Program-made: the position numbers and the translations under genes
Shown here: in pieces, positions 1 to 8,700 of the stretch
Numbering within the stretch: position 1 is the stretch's first letter
Layout: every line of letters begins with the position of its first letter
Source of the DNA: an uncultured Roseateles sp.
GTDB lineage: Bacteria; Pseudomonadota; Gammaproteobacteria; Burkholderiales; Burkholderiaceae
Direction of reading: 5' to 3'
Length of the DNA stretch: 16,104 nt
Assembly (NCBI GenBank): GCA_946886855.1
Contig: CAMPJJ010000114.1
Location: forward strand, 1-16,104
The notes under the pieces: model-generated
Told to the model about the DNA's origin: nothing
Databases searched by the model: none
Seen by the model: the letters and a program-made list of their open reading frames with translations, nothing else

Positions 1-1
1 T

Positions 2-340
2 GACGCCGACCTTTACAACCGTCCGAGACTGTCAACGCATTTCAGGACGGGTCAAATGCCGAATATTGCAGGACGGCATTTGGAATCGATTCTGTGTCGG
101 TTCTTCAGTGCGATGAAGGATCCTGGAGTTCGGTTGAACGTCAACTCCATGTGGGGGTTCTTCACGACGCCCCACATCATGTTGGCTTGGTCGACGCCGC
201 TTGAGGTCCTGCTGGGCGAGCGGATCTACGACACGCCGATCGACTCGGAGGTGCTCCTTTACTTCTCGAAGGATCCGGAGTCGCGATTCATGGCCGTATT
301 GGGAGCCGTACATGACGAACTCTGGCATCGGAGGGCCTGA
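2..340 (+). CDS. Putative Xre/MbcA/ParS-type antitoxin, 5' end outside the window
   Basis: The reading frame is open to the left edge with no stop, so the gene probably starts upstream; 112 residues are visible. ATG 56, with a possible AGGA about 8 bases upstream (44-47), is an alternative start giving a 94-residue protein. The C-terminal half (WGFFTTPHIMLAW, then STPLEVLLG) resembles the toxin-binding (DUF2384-like) domain of Xre/MbcA/ParS antitoxins, where a short W..TP motif precedes a 'sPle.L' helix. The next gene, five bases downstream, encodes a RES-domain protein, the usual partner of this antitoxin family, and this supports the call more than the weak motif does. The family normally neutralises the RES toxin by binding it and represses its own operon through an N-terminal helix-turn-helix. 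That helix-turn-helix, if present, lies outside the window. Base composition is less GC-rich than in the genes from 1007 on. Confidence 0.6.
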   Translation, partial: DADLYNRPRLSTHFRTGQMPNIAGRHLESILCRFFSAMKDPGVRLNVNSMWGFFTTPHIMLAWSTPLEVLLGERIYDTPIDSEVLLYFSKDPESRFMAVLGAVHDELWHRRA

Positions 341-345
341 CAGCC

Positions 346-1014
346 ATGCGTGTGCCACCTATTCCTGCCTTCAAGGGCTGGCAGCTCGACACGGAGCTCA
401 TCGACGCTGGCAGCATTGACCTGCTGAGGGGATTCTCGCGCCCTGGCGCCGAGTGGGAACCGCCACCTTCAGAGTTCCGGAACGGACGAATCGATCCGCC
501 CCCGGGACACAAGTCCGAGTACGCGGTGCTCTACACAGCGACTGAGATTCAATGCGTTGCCGCGGAAATGCGGGTGTTGGAGAACGTCCGTCGCGATCAC
601 GTCTGGTCGGTGGATAAGTCCAAAGAGGTGCGTGTCGCAACCTTTGCAGTGGGACGTGCGAGTCTGTTCATCCCGCTCGATGGGCTTAACCGGACCATTT
701 TTGGTGTGCGGGGGGAATGTGACAGTGACTATCACGCCTACCAGTGGCTCGGCCTCCAACTGTTTCGCCGCTATGGCCATTTGGCCAATGGGCTGTCCTG
801 GGAGTCATTTCACGGCGAGCAGCCTGGACGCTGCTACGCGATCTGGCACTCGCGCAAAGCAAGCATGGAACTCGCAACCGGAAGGGATTTCCCGACACTG
901 CACGACCATCCGCGATGGCGGGCGTTTCTCGCTGCGTGTCCATTCATTCGACCCAATGACACGGATGCAGCGGCGAAGGACGAGAGAACCAGCAACGCGG
1001 AGGCGATCAATTGA
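346..1014 (+). CDS. RES-domain toxin (probable NAD+-degrading enzyme)
   Basis: The protein has 222 residues, a usual size for a RES protein. Visible RES features are an early arginine (R28 or R32), then GRIDPPPG and YAVLYTATEIQCVAAE (Y63, and E68 or E74 as the acidic residue), and a serine in GLSWESF (S154) followed by a hydrophobic strand. Characterised family members such as MbcT and ParT consume NAD+ or ADP-ribosylate a host enzyme, arresting growth unless the Xre-type antitoxin is present. This member's exact activity is inferred. The start ATG has a GGAGGG ribosome site at 330-335, ten bases upstream, and follows the antitoxin stop by five bases, so the two are one operon. The 3' end overlaps the convergent phosphoribosyltransferase gene by eight bases (1007-1014). 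Codon use is more A/T-tolerant than in the downstream genes, which suggests acquisition. Confidence 0.8.
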   Translation: MRVPPIPAFKGWQLDTELIDAGSIDLLRGFSRPGAEWEPPPSEFRNGRIDPPPGHKSEYAVLYTATEIQCVAAEMRVLENVRRDHVWSVDKSKEVRVATFAVGRASLFIPLDGLNRTIFGVRGECDSDYHAYQWLGLQLFRRYGHLANGLSWESFHGEQPGRCYAIWHSRKASMELATGRDFPTLHDHPRWRAFLAACPFIRPNDTDAAAKDERTSNAEAIN

Positions 1015-1711
1015 CGCGATCGAACAGCTGGTCGTGCGGTGCGGCCGCCAACCACCGCCGCACCTCTTCATCCGTCGTCTGCTCGAACCGTTCGTACCAT
1101 TGCCCGACCGAGCGGAAGCGCTCCGGCGTCCGGGCGCAGATGACCTCGTCTGCATCCCGCGAGATCAGGTGGCAGGTTTCCGGCGACGACACCGGCACCG
1201 CCGCGATGATCTTCGCCGGCCGCATGTCGCGCAGCGCCTGGACGCCCGCGCGCATCGACGCGCCCGTCGCCATGCCGTCGTCCACCAGGATCACCTGCCG
1301 GCCCTCGATCGTCAGCATCGGCCGGTCGCCGCGGTAGAGCCGCTCGCGCCGCTGCAGCTCGCGCACCTCGGCGCGGGTCACGAGTTCCACCGCCGAGTAG
1401 CTGATCGCCAACTGCTGCAGCACCTGCGTGTTGAGCACCCGCACGTCGCCCGAGGCGATCGCGCCCATCGCGTACTCCGGCTGACCGGGCAGGCCCAGCT
1501 TGCGCACGACCAGGATGTCCAGCGGCGCCGCCAGCGCATGCGCGATCTCCGCCGCCACCGGCACCCCGCCGCGCGGCAGCGCCAGCACCGTCACGTCATC
1601 GCGGTGGGCGTAGGCCGTGAGGCGGGCCGCCAACTGCCGGCCCGCATCCCGCCGGTCGGCGTATCGCTGCGCCAGGGCAGGCGCATCGGAGGAAGGCGGG
1701 GCGGACAGCAT
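1007..1711 (-). CDS. Stand-alone phosphoribosyltransferase-family protein
   Basis: The protein has 234 residues and belongs to the type I PRTase fold. The PRPP-binding motif VILVDDGMATGAS is at about residues 140-152. Other family blocks are LALPRGGVPVAAEIA (44-57), VVRKLGLPGQPEYAMGA (68-84) and a C-terminal SVGQWYERFEQTTDEEV (201-217), typical of the stand-alone PRTases often found beside stress or hydrolase genes. The substrate is unknown, and members are not reliably assigned to nucleotide salvage. ATG 1711 was chosen because the family begins about here and GGAAG lies eight bases upstream; the frame stays open for 186 more codons but that part is low-complexity. The gene is divergent from ku, so the region 1712-1943 may serve both, but a shared role in repair is only a guess. 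Confidence 0.85.
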   Translation of the reverse strand: MLSAPPSSDAPALAQRYADRRDAGRQLAARLTAYAHRDDVTVLALPRGGVPVAAEIAHALAAPLDILVVRKLGLPGQPEYAMGAIASGDVRVLNTQVLQQLAISYSAVELVTRAEVRELQRRERLYRGDRPMLTIEGRQVILVDDGMATGASMRAGVQALRDMRPAKIIAAVPVSSPETCHLISRDADEVICARTPERFRSVGQWYERFEQTTDEEVRRWLAAAPHDQLFDRVN

Positions 1712-1817
1712 GGCGGAGGCTTCCACGGACAGGAGGGTCGGACAAGGTCGATGGTCTTCTCCCCTGTGGACTGAGCAAGCCGGATGCCCGCGCCGATGCG
1801 CCGACGCGCCGACGCGC

Positions 1818-1852
1818 GGCGTGCGGCGTGCGGCGTGCGGCGTGCGGCATGC
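1818..1852. repeat. 7-bp tandem repeat in the PRTase/ku divergent region
   Basis: Five adjacent heptamers GGCGTGC are present, the last reading GGCATGC. They are preceded at about 1789-1817 by imperfect GCGCCGAYG-like units. The repeat lies in the 232-base region between the phosphoribosyltransferase and ku starts. Apart from the repeat I see no convincing promoter, operator or terminator here. Confidence 0.85.
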
Positions 1853-1943
1853 CAGGGCTGCAGGTGCGCTGCGCTGCCGACGGAGCGCACGGGCGCGCGA
1901 TTTGCCAATGCATGGATTCCACCGATACGCCGTCGAGGGTCCC

Positions 1944-2978
1944 ATGCCCACCAGAACCGCCGCCACGTCTTCCCGCAGCCCTCGCAAGGCCGCCCCGCGA
2001 GCGGGCGGCCGGAGCGCCCCGGGGGCGAGCCGCCCGCGTGCCTCCAATGCCGATCGCGCCGCGCCCGGCAAGGGCGCGTCCAAGACGTCTGGCAAGTCCG
2101 CGCACCAGGCACCCCCGGCGGCGCGTGGCGACAGCGACGACGCCCCTGCCGCCCGCCGTGCGATCTGGAAAGGCGCCATCAGCTTCGGCCTGCTGCACGT
2201 GCCGGTCGCGCTGTACCCGGCCTCGCGCGACCAGCGCGTCGATTTCGACTGGCTGGACAAGCGCAGCATGGACCCGGTCGGCTACAAGCGCATCAACAAG
2301 CGCACCGGCAAGGACATCGACAAGACGCAGGTCGTCAAGGGCGTGAAGCAGGAGAACGGCGACTACGTCCTGGTGTCCGACGACGAGATCCGCAAGGCCT
2401 ACCCGACCACCACCCAGACCATCGAGATCGAGACCTTCGTGCCCGCCACGCAGGTGTCCTTCGTCTATCTGGAGAAGCCCTACTACCTCGAGCCGATCGG
2501 CAAGTCCGGCAAGGTCTACGCGCTGCTGCGCGAGGCGATGGCCGACGCCGGCCTGATCGCCATCGCGCGGCTGGTGATCCACAGCAAGGAGCACCTGGCC
2601 GCGCTGCTGCCGGCGGGACCGGCGTTGATGATCGGCATGCTGCGCTGGGCCAACGAGATCCGCCCCTGCGACGACCTCAACCTGCCCGCCGAGGGCAAGG
2701 CCGCGCACGGCTTCAAGCCGGCCGAGCTGCAGATGGCCCGCCAGTTGATCGACGAGATGAGCCACGACTGGCACCCCGAGGACTACCACGATGAATTCAC
2801 CGCGGCGATCCGCGCGCTGATCGCGCGCAAGGTCGACAAGGGCGAGACCGAGACCGTCACGCCGCTGGAGGCCGCGCCCGGCGAGGGCGGCGATGGCGGC
2901 GAGGGCGGCAACGTCGTGGACCTGACCGAGCTGCTGCGCCGCAGCCTCGGGGGGAAGTCCAGGAAGAAGGCGGCCTGA
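1944..2978 (+). CDS. ku: Ku, DNA end-binding protein of bacterial NHEJ
   Basis: Ku binds double-strand DNA ends as a homodimeric ring and recruits LigD, encoded directly downstream. The conserved beginning RAIWKGAISFGLLHVPVAL is at about residues 72-90, followed by the characteristic HSKEHLAALLPAGPALM block and MLRWANEIR. The product is 344 residues from ATG 1944, longer than the common 260-300 because of a basic, Ala/Ser/Lys/Arg-rich N-terminal extension of about 70 residues; a short basic C-terminus (GGKSRKKAA) follows an acidic Gly-rich stretch. ATG 1944 has GAGGG at 1935-1939. ATG 1908 is in frame and also possible. The frame is open back to 1617 but lacks family similarity there. The ku stop and the LigD start are 28 bases apart, consistent with one transcript. 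The N-terminal extension is unusual, because basic extensions in Ku are more often C-terminal. Confidence 0.95.
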   Translation: MPTRTAATSSRSPRKAAPRAGGRSAPGASRPRASNADRAAPGKGASKTSGKSAHQAPPAARGDSDDAPAARRAIWKGAISFGLLHVPVALYPASRDQRVDFDWLDKRSMDPVGYKRINKRTGKDIDKTQVVKGVKQENGDYVLVSDDEIRKAYPTTTQTIEIETFVPATQVSFVYLEKPYYLEPIGKSGKVYALLREAMADAGLIAIARLVIHSKEHLAALLPAGPALMIGMLRWANEIRPCDDLNLPAEGKAAHGFKPAELQMARQLIDEMSHDWHPEDYHDEFTAAIRALIARKVDKGETETVTPLEAAPGEGGDGGEGGNVVDLTELLRRSLGGKSRKKAA

Positions 2979-2993
2979 GCGCCGCGTGACCGC

Positions 2994-2999
2994 GAGGAG
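2994..2999 (+). promoter_or_regulatory. Ribosome binding site fixing the ligD start
   Basis: GAGGAG lies seven bases before ATG 3007. This favours ATG 3007 over the in-frame GTG 2986, which would add seven residues. Confidence 0.75.
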
Positions 3000-3006
3000 C
3001 CCGTCG

Positions 3007-5721
3007 ATGCCGACCGCGCCGCGCCAGGATCCGTTGTCCCGCTACCGGCAGAAGCGGGACTTCCGCATCACGCCCGAGCCGGACGACGCGGGCCAGGTCC
3101 GTGACCAGGCGAAACGCCCGCGCGGCGGGAAGACGTCCTCGTCGACGACGGCGTCGAAGCGGGTCGGCAAAGCGCCGCCGCCGGCGTTGTCCTTCGTGAT
3201 CCAGAAGCACTGGGCCAGCCACCTGCATTACGACGTCCGGCTGGAACTCGACGGCGTCCTGGTGAGCTGGGCCGTCCCCAAAGGGCCGTCGTACGACCCC
3301 AAGGAACGTCGCATGGCGATCCATGTCGAGGACCATCCCCTGTCCTACGGCGGCTTCGAAGGCACGATCCCGCCCAAGCAGTACGGCGCGGGCGAGGTGA
3401 TCGTCTGGGACAAGGGCACGTGGACCCCGCAAGGCGATCCGCACGACGGCCTGCGCGACGGCAAGCTGGTGTTCCGCCTGCAGGGGCACAAGCTCGCCGG
3501 CCTGTGGCAGCTGATCCGGACCTCGCGCGATGCCGCCAAGCGCGAGCAGTGGCTGCTGATCAAGAAGCACGACGGCCGCGAGCGTCCGCATGCGGACTAC
3601 GACGTCACCGTCGAACTGCCGGACAGCGTGATCCAGCATCCGTTGGGACCGGCCGAGCCGGGAGGCAACGCCGCGGACGGCCTTGCCACCGACGGCGCCG
3701 CGACCAGGGGCGCTGGCGACGATCAGGCGGCGGGCGACCCCGACCTCCGCCGCGCGAAGAAGGCGCGGCTGCCGGCGGCGCTCAAGCCGCAACTCGCCAC
3801 GCTGGTCAGCGCGACGCCGCCCGGCGACTGGATCGCCGAGGCGAAGTTCGATGGCTACCGGCTGATGGCCCGCGTCGACAAAGGCCAGGTGCAGCTGATC
3901 ACGCGCGGCGGCAATGACTGGACCTCGCGGCTGCCCTCGCTCGCGGCGGCGATCGCCGACCTCGACATCGACACCGCGTGGCTGGACGGCGAGATCGTCG
4001 TGCTGCGCGACGACGGCGCGCCGGATTTCAGCCTGCTGCAGAACGCGATCGGCCATCCGAACCGGACGCGGCACGAGGACATCGTCTACTTCCTCTTCGA
4101 CCTGCCGTTCCTCAACGGTCACGACCTGCGCGAGGTGCCGCTCATGCACCGTCGCGCCGTGCTGCGCGCCCTGATGGGCGGGCAGGCGGGCGAGCGCCTG
4201 CGATTCAGCGAGGACTTCGCGGTGCCGCCCGAGGAGATGCTGGCCGCCGCCTGCCAGATGCGGCTGGAGGGTCTGATCCTGAAGCGCCCCGACAGCCCTT
4301 ATGTGTCCGCCCGCAGCGAGGCCTGGGTGAAGCTGAAATGCCAGCAGCGGCAGGAGTTCGTCGTCGTCGGCTTCACGGACCGCTCGGACGGCGCGAAAGC
4401 GCTCGGCAGCCTGCTGCTCGGCTACCACGAGGACGGCGAACTGCGCTACGCCGGGCGCGTGGGGACGGGCTGGTCGCTGAAGCAGGCGGGCGAGATGCAC
4501 AAGCGGCTCTCCGCCCTCGAGGTCAAGACACCGCACTTCGACGACGCGACCATCGCCCGCAGCCATTGGGCGCGGATCGCCGGTCGCGCCGGCGGCGCCG
4601 CGCGCTGGGTGAAACCCACGCGGGTCGTGGAGGTCGCCTTCGCCGAATGGACCCCGGACGGTCACGTGCGCCACGCCTCGTTCCAGGGCGAGCGTGAAGA
4701 CAAGGCAGCGAAGGATGTCGGGCGGGAGGCGGCCAAGCCCGCCGACGAGGTCCCGGCGCCGGCAAGCTCGACAACGTCCAAGCCCTCCAAGCCCGCCAAG
4801 CCCTCAAAGCCCTCAAAGACCGCCAAGCCCTCCAAGCCCACCAAGACCTTGACCGCCTCCAAGACATCGAAGGCATCGTCGGCGTCGTCCGCTGCCGGCC
4901 AGCTGCGCATCACGCATCCGGAGCGCGTCATCGACCCGTCGACGGGCCAGACGAAGATGGCGCTCGTCCGTTATTACGAGAGCGTGATCGACTGGATGCA
5001 GCCTCACCTCGCCCGTCGGCCCGTGGCCATCGTGCGCGCGCCCGACGGCATCGAGGGCCAGCTGTTCTTCCAGAAGCACGTCGAGGGCGACGCGCTCATC
5101 GTCCTGCCCGATCCCGCCGCGCTGATGGCGATGACGCAGATGAACGCGATCGAGTTCCACACCTGGAATGCCCAGGACGACAAGCTCGATCGCGCGGACC
5201 GTTTCATCATCGATCTGGATCCGGGCGAGGGCGTCGCGTTCCCGGCGGTCGTGGACGCCGCGCGCGTCACGCGCGCGCTGCTCCAGGAACTCGGCCTGCA
5301 GGCCTGGCTCAAGACCAGCGGCGGCAAGGGGCTGCACGTGGTGGTGCCGCTGGCGCGACGCCACGACCACGCGACGACCAAAGCCTTCAGCCAGGCCCTG
5401 GTGCAGCACCTCGCCGAGACCTTCCCGAAGAAGTTCTCCGCCAAGAGCGGCCCGAAGAACCGCGTCGGGAAGATCTTCCCGGACTATCTCCGCAATGGGG
5501 AAGGGCAGACCACGGCCTGCGCCTTCTCCGTCCGCGCGCGGCCGGGGCTCGGCGTCTCGATGCCGATCGACTGGGACGAACTGGGGGACCTGAAGCGCGG
5601 CGACCAGTGGACGCTGGCCAACGCGCGCGACCGGCTCAGCTTCCAGAAGGTCGACCCGTGGCGGGACTACTGGAAGAGCCGCCAGACCTTGACGAAGGGC
5701 ATGAAGCTGCTCGGGCTGTGA
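3007..5721 (+). CDS. ligD: ATP-dependent DNA ligase D, three-domain NHEJ enzyme
   Basis: LigD processes and seals double-strand breaks held by Ku. From ATG 3007 it has 904 residues in Pseudomonas-type order. The 3'-phosphoesterase domain (about 12-205) shows H68, H74, D76 and R78 in KHWASHLHYDVRLE, plus H110 and Y114 in VEDHPLSY, matching the metal and catalytic residues known from P. aeruginosa LigD. The ATP ligase domain (about 255-560) has adenylation motif EAKFDGYR with K280 as nucleophile, a DGEIV motif near 328 and a KLKC block near 442. The archaeo-eukaryotic primase-type polymerase domain (about 632-900) has the metal-binding IIDLDPG (D736, D738) and SGGKGLHVVV (771-780). The ligase and polymerase domains are joined by a Lys/Pro/Ser linker encoded by a 9-bp repeat at about 4777-4866. 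All catalytic motifs seen are intact. It is co-directional with ku, 28 bases upstream. Confidence 0.97.
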   Translation: MPTAPRQDPLSRYRQKRDFRITPEPDDAGQVRDQAKRPRGGKTSSSTTASKRVGKAPPPALSFVIQKHWASHLHYDVRLELDGVLVSWAVPKGPSYDPKERRMAIHVEDHPLSYGGFEGTIPPKQYGAGEVIVWDKGTWTPQGDPHDGLRDGKLVFRLQGHKLAGLWQLIRTSRDAAKREQWLLIKKHDGRERPHADYDVTVELPDSVIQHPLGPAEPGGNAADGLATDGAATRGAGDDQAAGDPDLRRAKKARLPAALKPQLATLVSATPPGDWIAEAKFDGYRLMARVDKGQVQLITRGGNDWTSRLPSLAAAIADLDIDTAWLDGEIVVLRDDGAPDFSLLQNAIGHPNRTRHEDIVYFLFDLPFLNGHDLREVPLMHRRAVLRALMGGQAGERLRFSEDFAVPPEEMLAAACQMRLEGLILKRPDSPYVSARSEAWVKLKCQQRQEFVVVGFTDRSDGAKALGSLLLGYHEDGELRYAGRVGTGWSLKQAGEMHKRLSALEVKTPHFDDATIARSHWARIAGRAGGAARWVKPTRVVEVAFAEWTPDGHVRHASFQGEREDKAAKDVGREAAKPADEVPAPASSTTSKPSKPAKPSKPSKTAKPSKPTKTLTASKTSKASSASSAAGQLRITHPERVIDPSTGQTKMALVRYYESVIDWMQPHLARRPVAIVRAPDGIEGQLFFQKHVEGDALIVLPDPAALMAMTQMNAIEFHTWNAQDDKLDRADRFIIDLDPGEGVAFPAVVDAARVTRALLQELGLQAWLKTSGGKGLHVVVPLARRHDHATTKAFSQALVQHLAETFPKKFSAKSGPKNRVGKIFPDYLRNGEGQTTACAFSVRARPGLGVSMPIDWDELGDLKRGDQWTLANARDRLSFQKVDPWRDYWKSRQTLTKGMKLLGL
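4777..4848 (+). repeat. 9-bp tandem repeat encoding the LigD linker
   Basis: Eight consecutive nonamers of the type (T/G/A)CCAAGCCC or TCAAAGMCC encode SKP, SKP, AKP, SKP, SKT, AKP, SKP, TKT. Degenerate units continue to about 4866. The repeat sits between the ligase and polymerase domains, so copy-number change would alter linker length in frame. Confidence 0.9.
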
Positions 5722-5755
5722 GTCCGGTCGGCCGGCCGGCCGCGGTCGGGCCCCG

Positions 5756-5771
5756 GGCGCGTTCCTGCGCC
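5756..5771. terminator. Weak hairpin between convergent ligD and kinase genes
   Basis: The 66-base region between the two stops holds the self-complementary run GGCCGGCCGGCC (about 5730-5741) and a short stem GGCGC / GCGCC with a six-base loop. Neither is followed by a T tract on either strand, so a factor-independent terminator is only a possibility. Confidence 0.2.
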
Positions 5772-5787
5772 GTCGTGGCGGACCGGG

Positions 5788-8700
5788 TCAGGCCGGTGCC
5801 GTCGCCAGCATCGGCAGGCGCAGCTCGAAACGCGCCCCGCATCCTGCGCCCTCGCTGTGCACCGAGACGCTGCCGCCGTGCATGCCGATCAGCTGCTTCA
5901 CCAGCGACAGGCCGATGCCCAGGCCGCCCTGCGAGCGGTCCAGCGCGCGGTCGCCTTGCACGAACAGGTCGAACATTGTCGCCTGCAGCGCGGGCGGCAC
6001 GCCGATGCCGTTGTCGCTGACCCGGATCAGCGCGCAGCCGGGGCCGCCGGACGACGCGGGCTCCTCGCTCATCGACAGCTCGATCCGGCCCTCCGGATCG
6101 GTGTACTTCGCAGCGTTCGTGAGCATGTTGGCCACGCACTGCACCAGCCGCGCCAGGTCGCCGTTCACGCGCACGGGCTGCCCGACGGTCGTCACCGAGA
6201 AGTGGTGGCGCCGCTCCCGCATCAACGGCTCCGCCGTCTCCACCGCCTGCGCGATGACTTCCGACAGCAGCACCGGACCCAGCTGCAGCTCCACACGGCC
6301 CTGCGTGATCCGCGAGACGTCGAGCAGGTCGTCCACCAGGCGCGTCAGCGTCTCGACCTGGCGACGGATGATGGCCACCATCTTCTTCGAGCGTTCATCG
6401 GGCAGGCCGATGCGCGACAGCACGTCCCCCGCGCTGCGGATCGGCGCGATCGGATTGCGCAGCTCGTGCGCCAGCATCGCCAGGAACTGGTCCTTCTGCC
6501 GGTCCGCCGCCTCCAGCCGGCGCCGCGCCTTCAAATGGGCCGAGATCTCGCGGAAGTAGCACACCACCCCCGGCGAGCCGTCCGGCAGGGGGATGCGGCT
6601 GATCTGCCATTCGTAGGCCTCGGTGACGCCGAGGTCGCTGCGCTCCTGGATGAACTCGGGCGTGTGGTACGGGTCGCCGGTCTCCAGCGTGCGCAGGAAC
6701 AGGGAGACGATCTGGGCGGACAGCGGGTGGCCCCATTGCCGTTCCACGAGCGCGTCGAAGCGTGCGCCTATCAGTTCGGCAGGACGGCCGAAGCTCGCGC
6801 GGGCGGTCGGATTGGCCTCGCGCAGGCGCAGCGTCGTGCCGTCGTGCTCCACCAGGAACACGCCCATCGGCGCCTCGTTGAGCAGGGTCTCGAACTGCTC
6901 GGTCCGGCGCCGGAAGGCCGCCTCCGCCGATTGCCGCAGGCGCCGCAGCTCCAGCAGCGCGCCGAGCCGCGCGAGCAGCTCGCGCGACGAGAACGGCTTG
7001 ATCATGTAGTCGTCCGCGCCCGAGTCCAGGCCCTCGATGCGGGCTTCCTCGCCGGCGCGCGCCGACAGCAGCACCACCGGCACGCCCCCGAGCTTCGCAT
7101 CCGCCCGGATCGCCGTCAGCAGCGCCAGGCCATCCAGCCTGGGCATCATGACGTCGCTGAGCAGCAGGTCCGGCGGCTCGCGCCGCGCGGCCTCCAGCGC
7201 CTGCAGGCCGTCCGCGGCGAGCTCGACCGCGTAGTACGGCGACAGCAGGTCGCGCAGGTAGGCGCGCATGTCGGCGTTGTCGTCGGCGACGACGATCCGC
7301 GCGCCGAAGGTCGCGGCGAAGCGCTGGTCCACCGCGGGCCAGGCGCCGCCGCCCGCGCCGGCGCGGCCGGGCGTCACGGCCCGCAGCGGCTCCGGTGCCG
7401 GCAGCCAGCGCAGCGCTTCCTCGACGTAGGCGCGCGCGCCGGTCGTGCTGGCGGGCAAGGCCGTCGGGACCGGATCCACCCGCTCGATGCGGTCCTGCGG
7501 CAGATGCTCGCGGCCCAAGGGCAGCAGGACGCGGAAGAGCGTCCCTTGGCCGTGCACGCTGGACGCCTCGATCCGGCCGCCGTGCAGCCGCACGAGTTCC
7601 TGCACCAGCGCCAGCCCGATGCCCGAGCCCTCGTGGGTGCGGCCCTCCGCGCCGGCGACGCGGTGGAAGCGCTCGAAGACCTTCGGCAGCTCGTCCGCCG
7701 GGATGCCGACGCCGGTGTCGGCCACCTCCAGCACGGCCAGTCGCGGATCGCCGCCGGACTCGCGCAGGCGAACCGTGACCTGACCGCGCATCGTGAACTT
7801 GAAGGCGTTGGACAGCAGGTTCAGGACGATCTTTTCCCACATCTCCCGGTCGACGTAGGCGTGCGCGGCCAGCGGCGCGCAGTCCACCTCGAAGGCCAGG
7901 CCCGCGCGTTCCATCGCGGACCGGAAGGTGCTGGCGAGGTCGCGCGTCAGCGTGGCGAGGTCGGTCGCCTGGTAGCGCGCCTGCGAGCGGCCGGCCTCGA
8001 TGCGCGAGAAGTCCAGCAGCGTGTTCACCAGCCGCTGCAGCCGCATGGCATTGCGCAGCACCAGGGCCAGCCGATCCCGCATCGGGCCGTCCAGGTCGGG
8101 CGCGGTCACGCATTCCTCGAGCGGACCCAGCATCAGCGTCAGCGGCGTGCGGAACTCGTGGCTGATGTTGGAGAAGAAGGTCGTCTTCACCCGGTCCAGT
8201 TCGGCCAGCGACTCCGCGCGACGGCGCTCGGCCTCATAGGCGGACGCGTCGGCAAGCGCCGCCGACACCTGGCCCGCGACGAGGTTCAGGAAGTCCCGGT
8301 AGTCCTCGTCCAGCGGCCGGCGCGGGCTGACGCCCAGCACCAGGAAACCGGCCAGGTCCTTGCCGGTGCTGCGCAAGGGCAACAGCACGGCACGCGACAG
8401 GGTCTCGGGCCAGGGCGGCAGCGTCAGCGACACGCCCAGCGCCGGCATGTCGGGCAGGTCGCGGGCCGCGCCACCCGCCACCAGGTCCCGCAGCGGCCAG
8501 CCGTCCGGCGGATCGGCCAGGCTGAGCGCCTCCGGGAAGGGCGAGGCGACCTCGGCCGCGCCGGACGGCGCCCGCGGCACCGGCGGCAGGCTGAAGCAGA
8601 TCCGGCGCGCGCTCTGCCCGCCAGGATCGGTCAGGTAGATCGCGGAGAACGGCAGGTCCAGCGGGTAGTCGGACACCACGCCGCACACGCGCCGCGCGCA

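Noticed and set aside
1902..1929. TTGCCA, 16 bases, GATACG as a ku promoter
   Set aside because: The -10 match is poor, and the start would fall almost on the ku ATG, leaving no room for the GAGGG ribosome site in the transcript.
1617..1943. N-terminal 109 codons of the long open ku frame
   Set aside because: The stretch overlaps the start of the divergent phosphoribosyltransferase gene, includes the 7-bp repeat and has no similarity to Ku.
2857..4674. A 605-codon minus-strand frame opposite ligD
   Set aside because: LigD has all catalytic motifs in the + frame; the antisense frame has none and is Arg/His/Gly-rich.
5730..5741. GGCCGGCCGGCC palindrome as an operator or recombination site
   Set aside because: Such GC palindromes are common in this composition, and it lies between two gene ends where an operator is unlikely.
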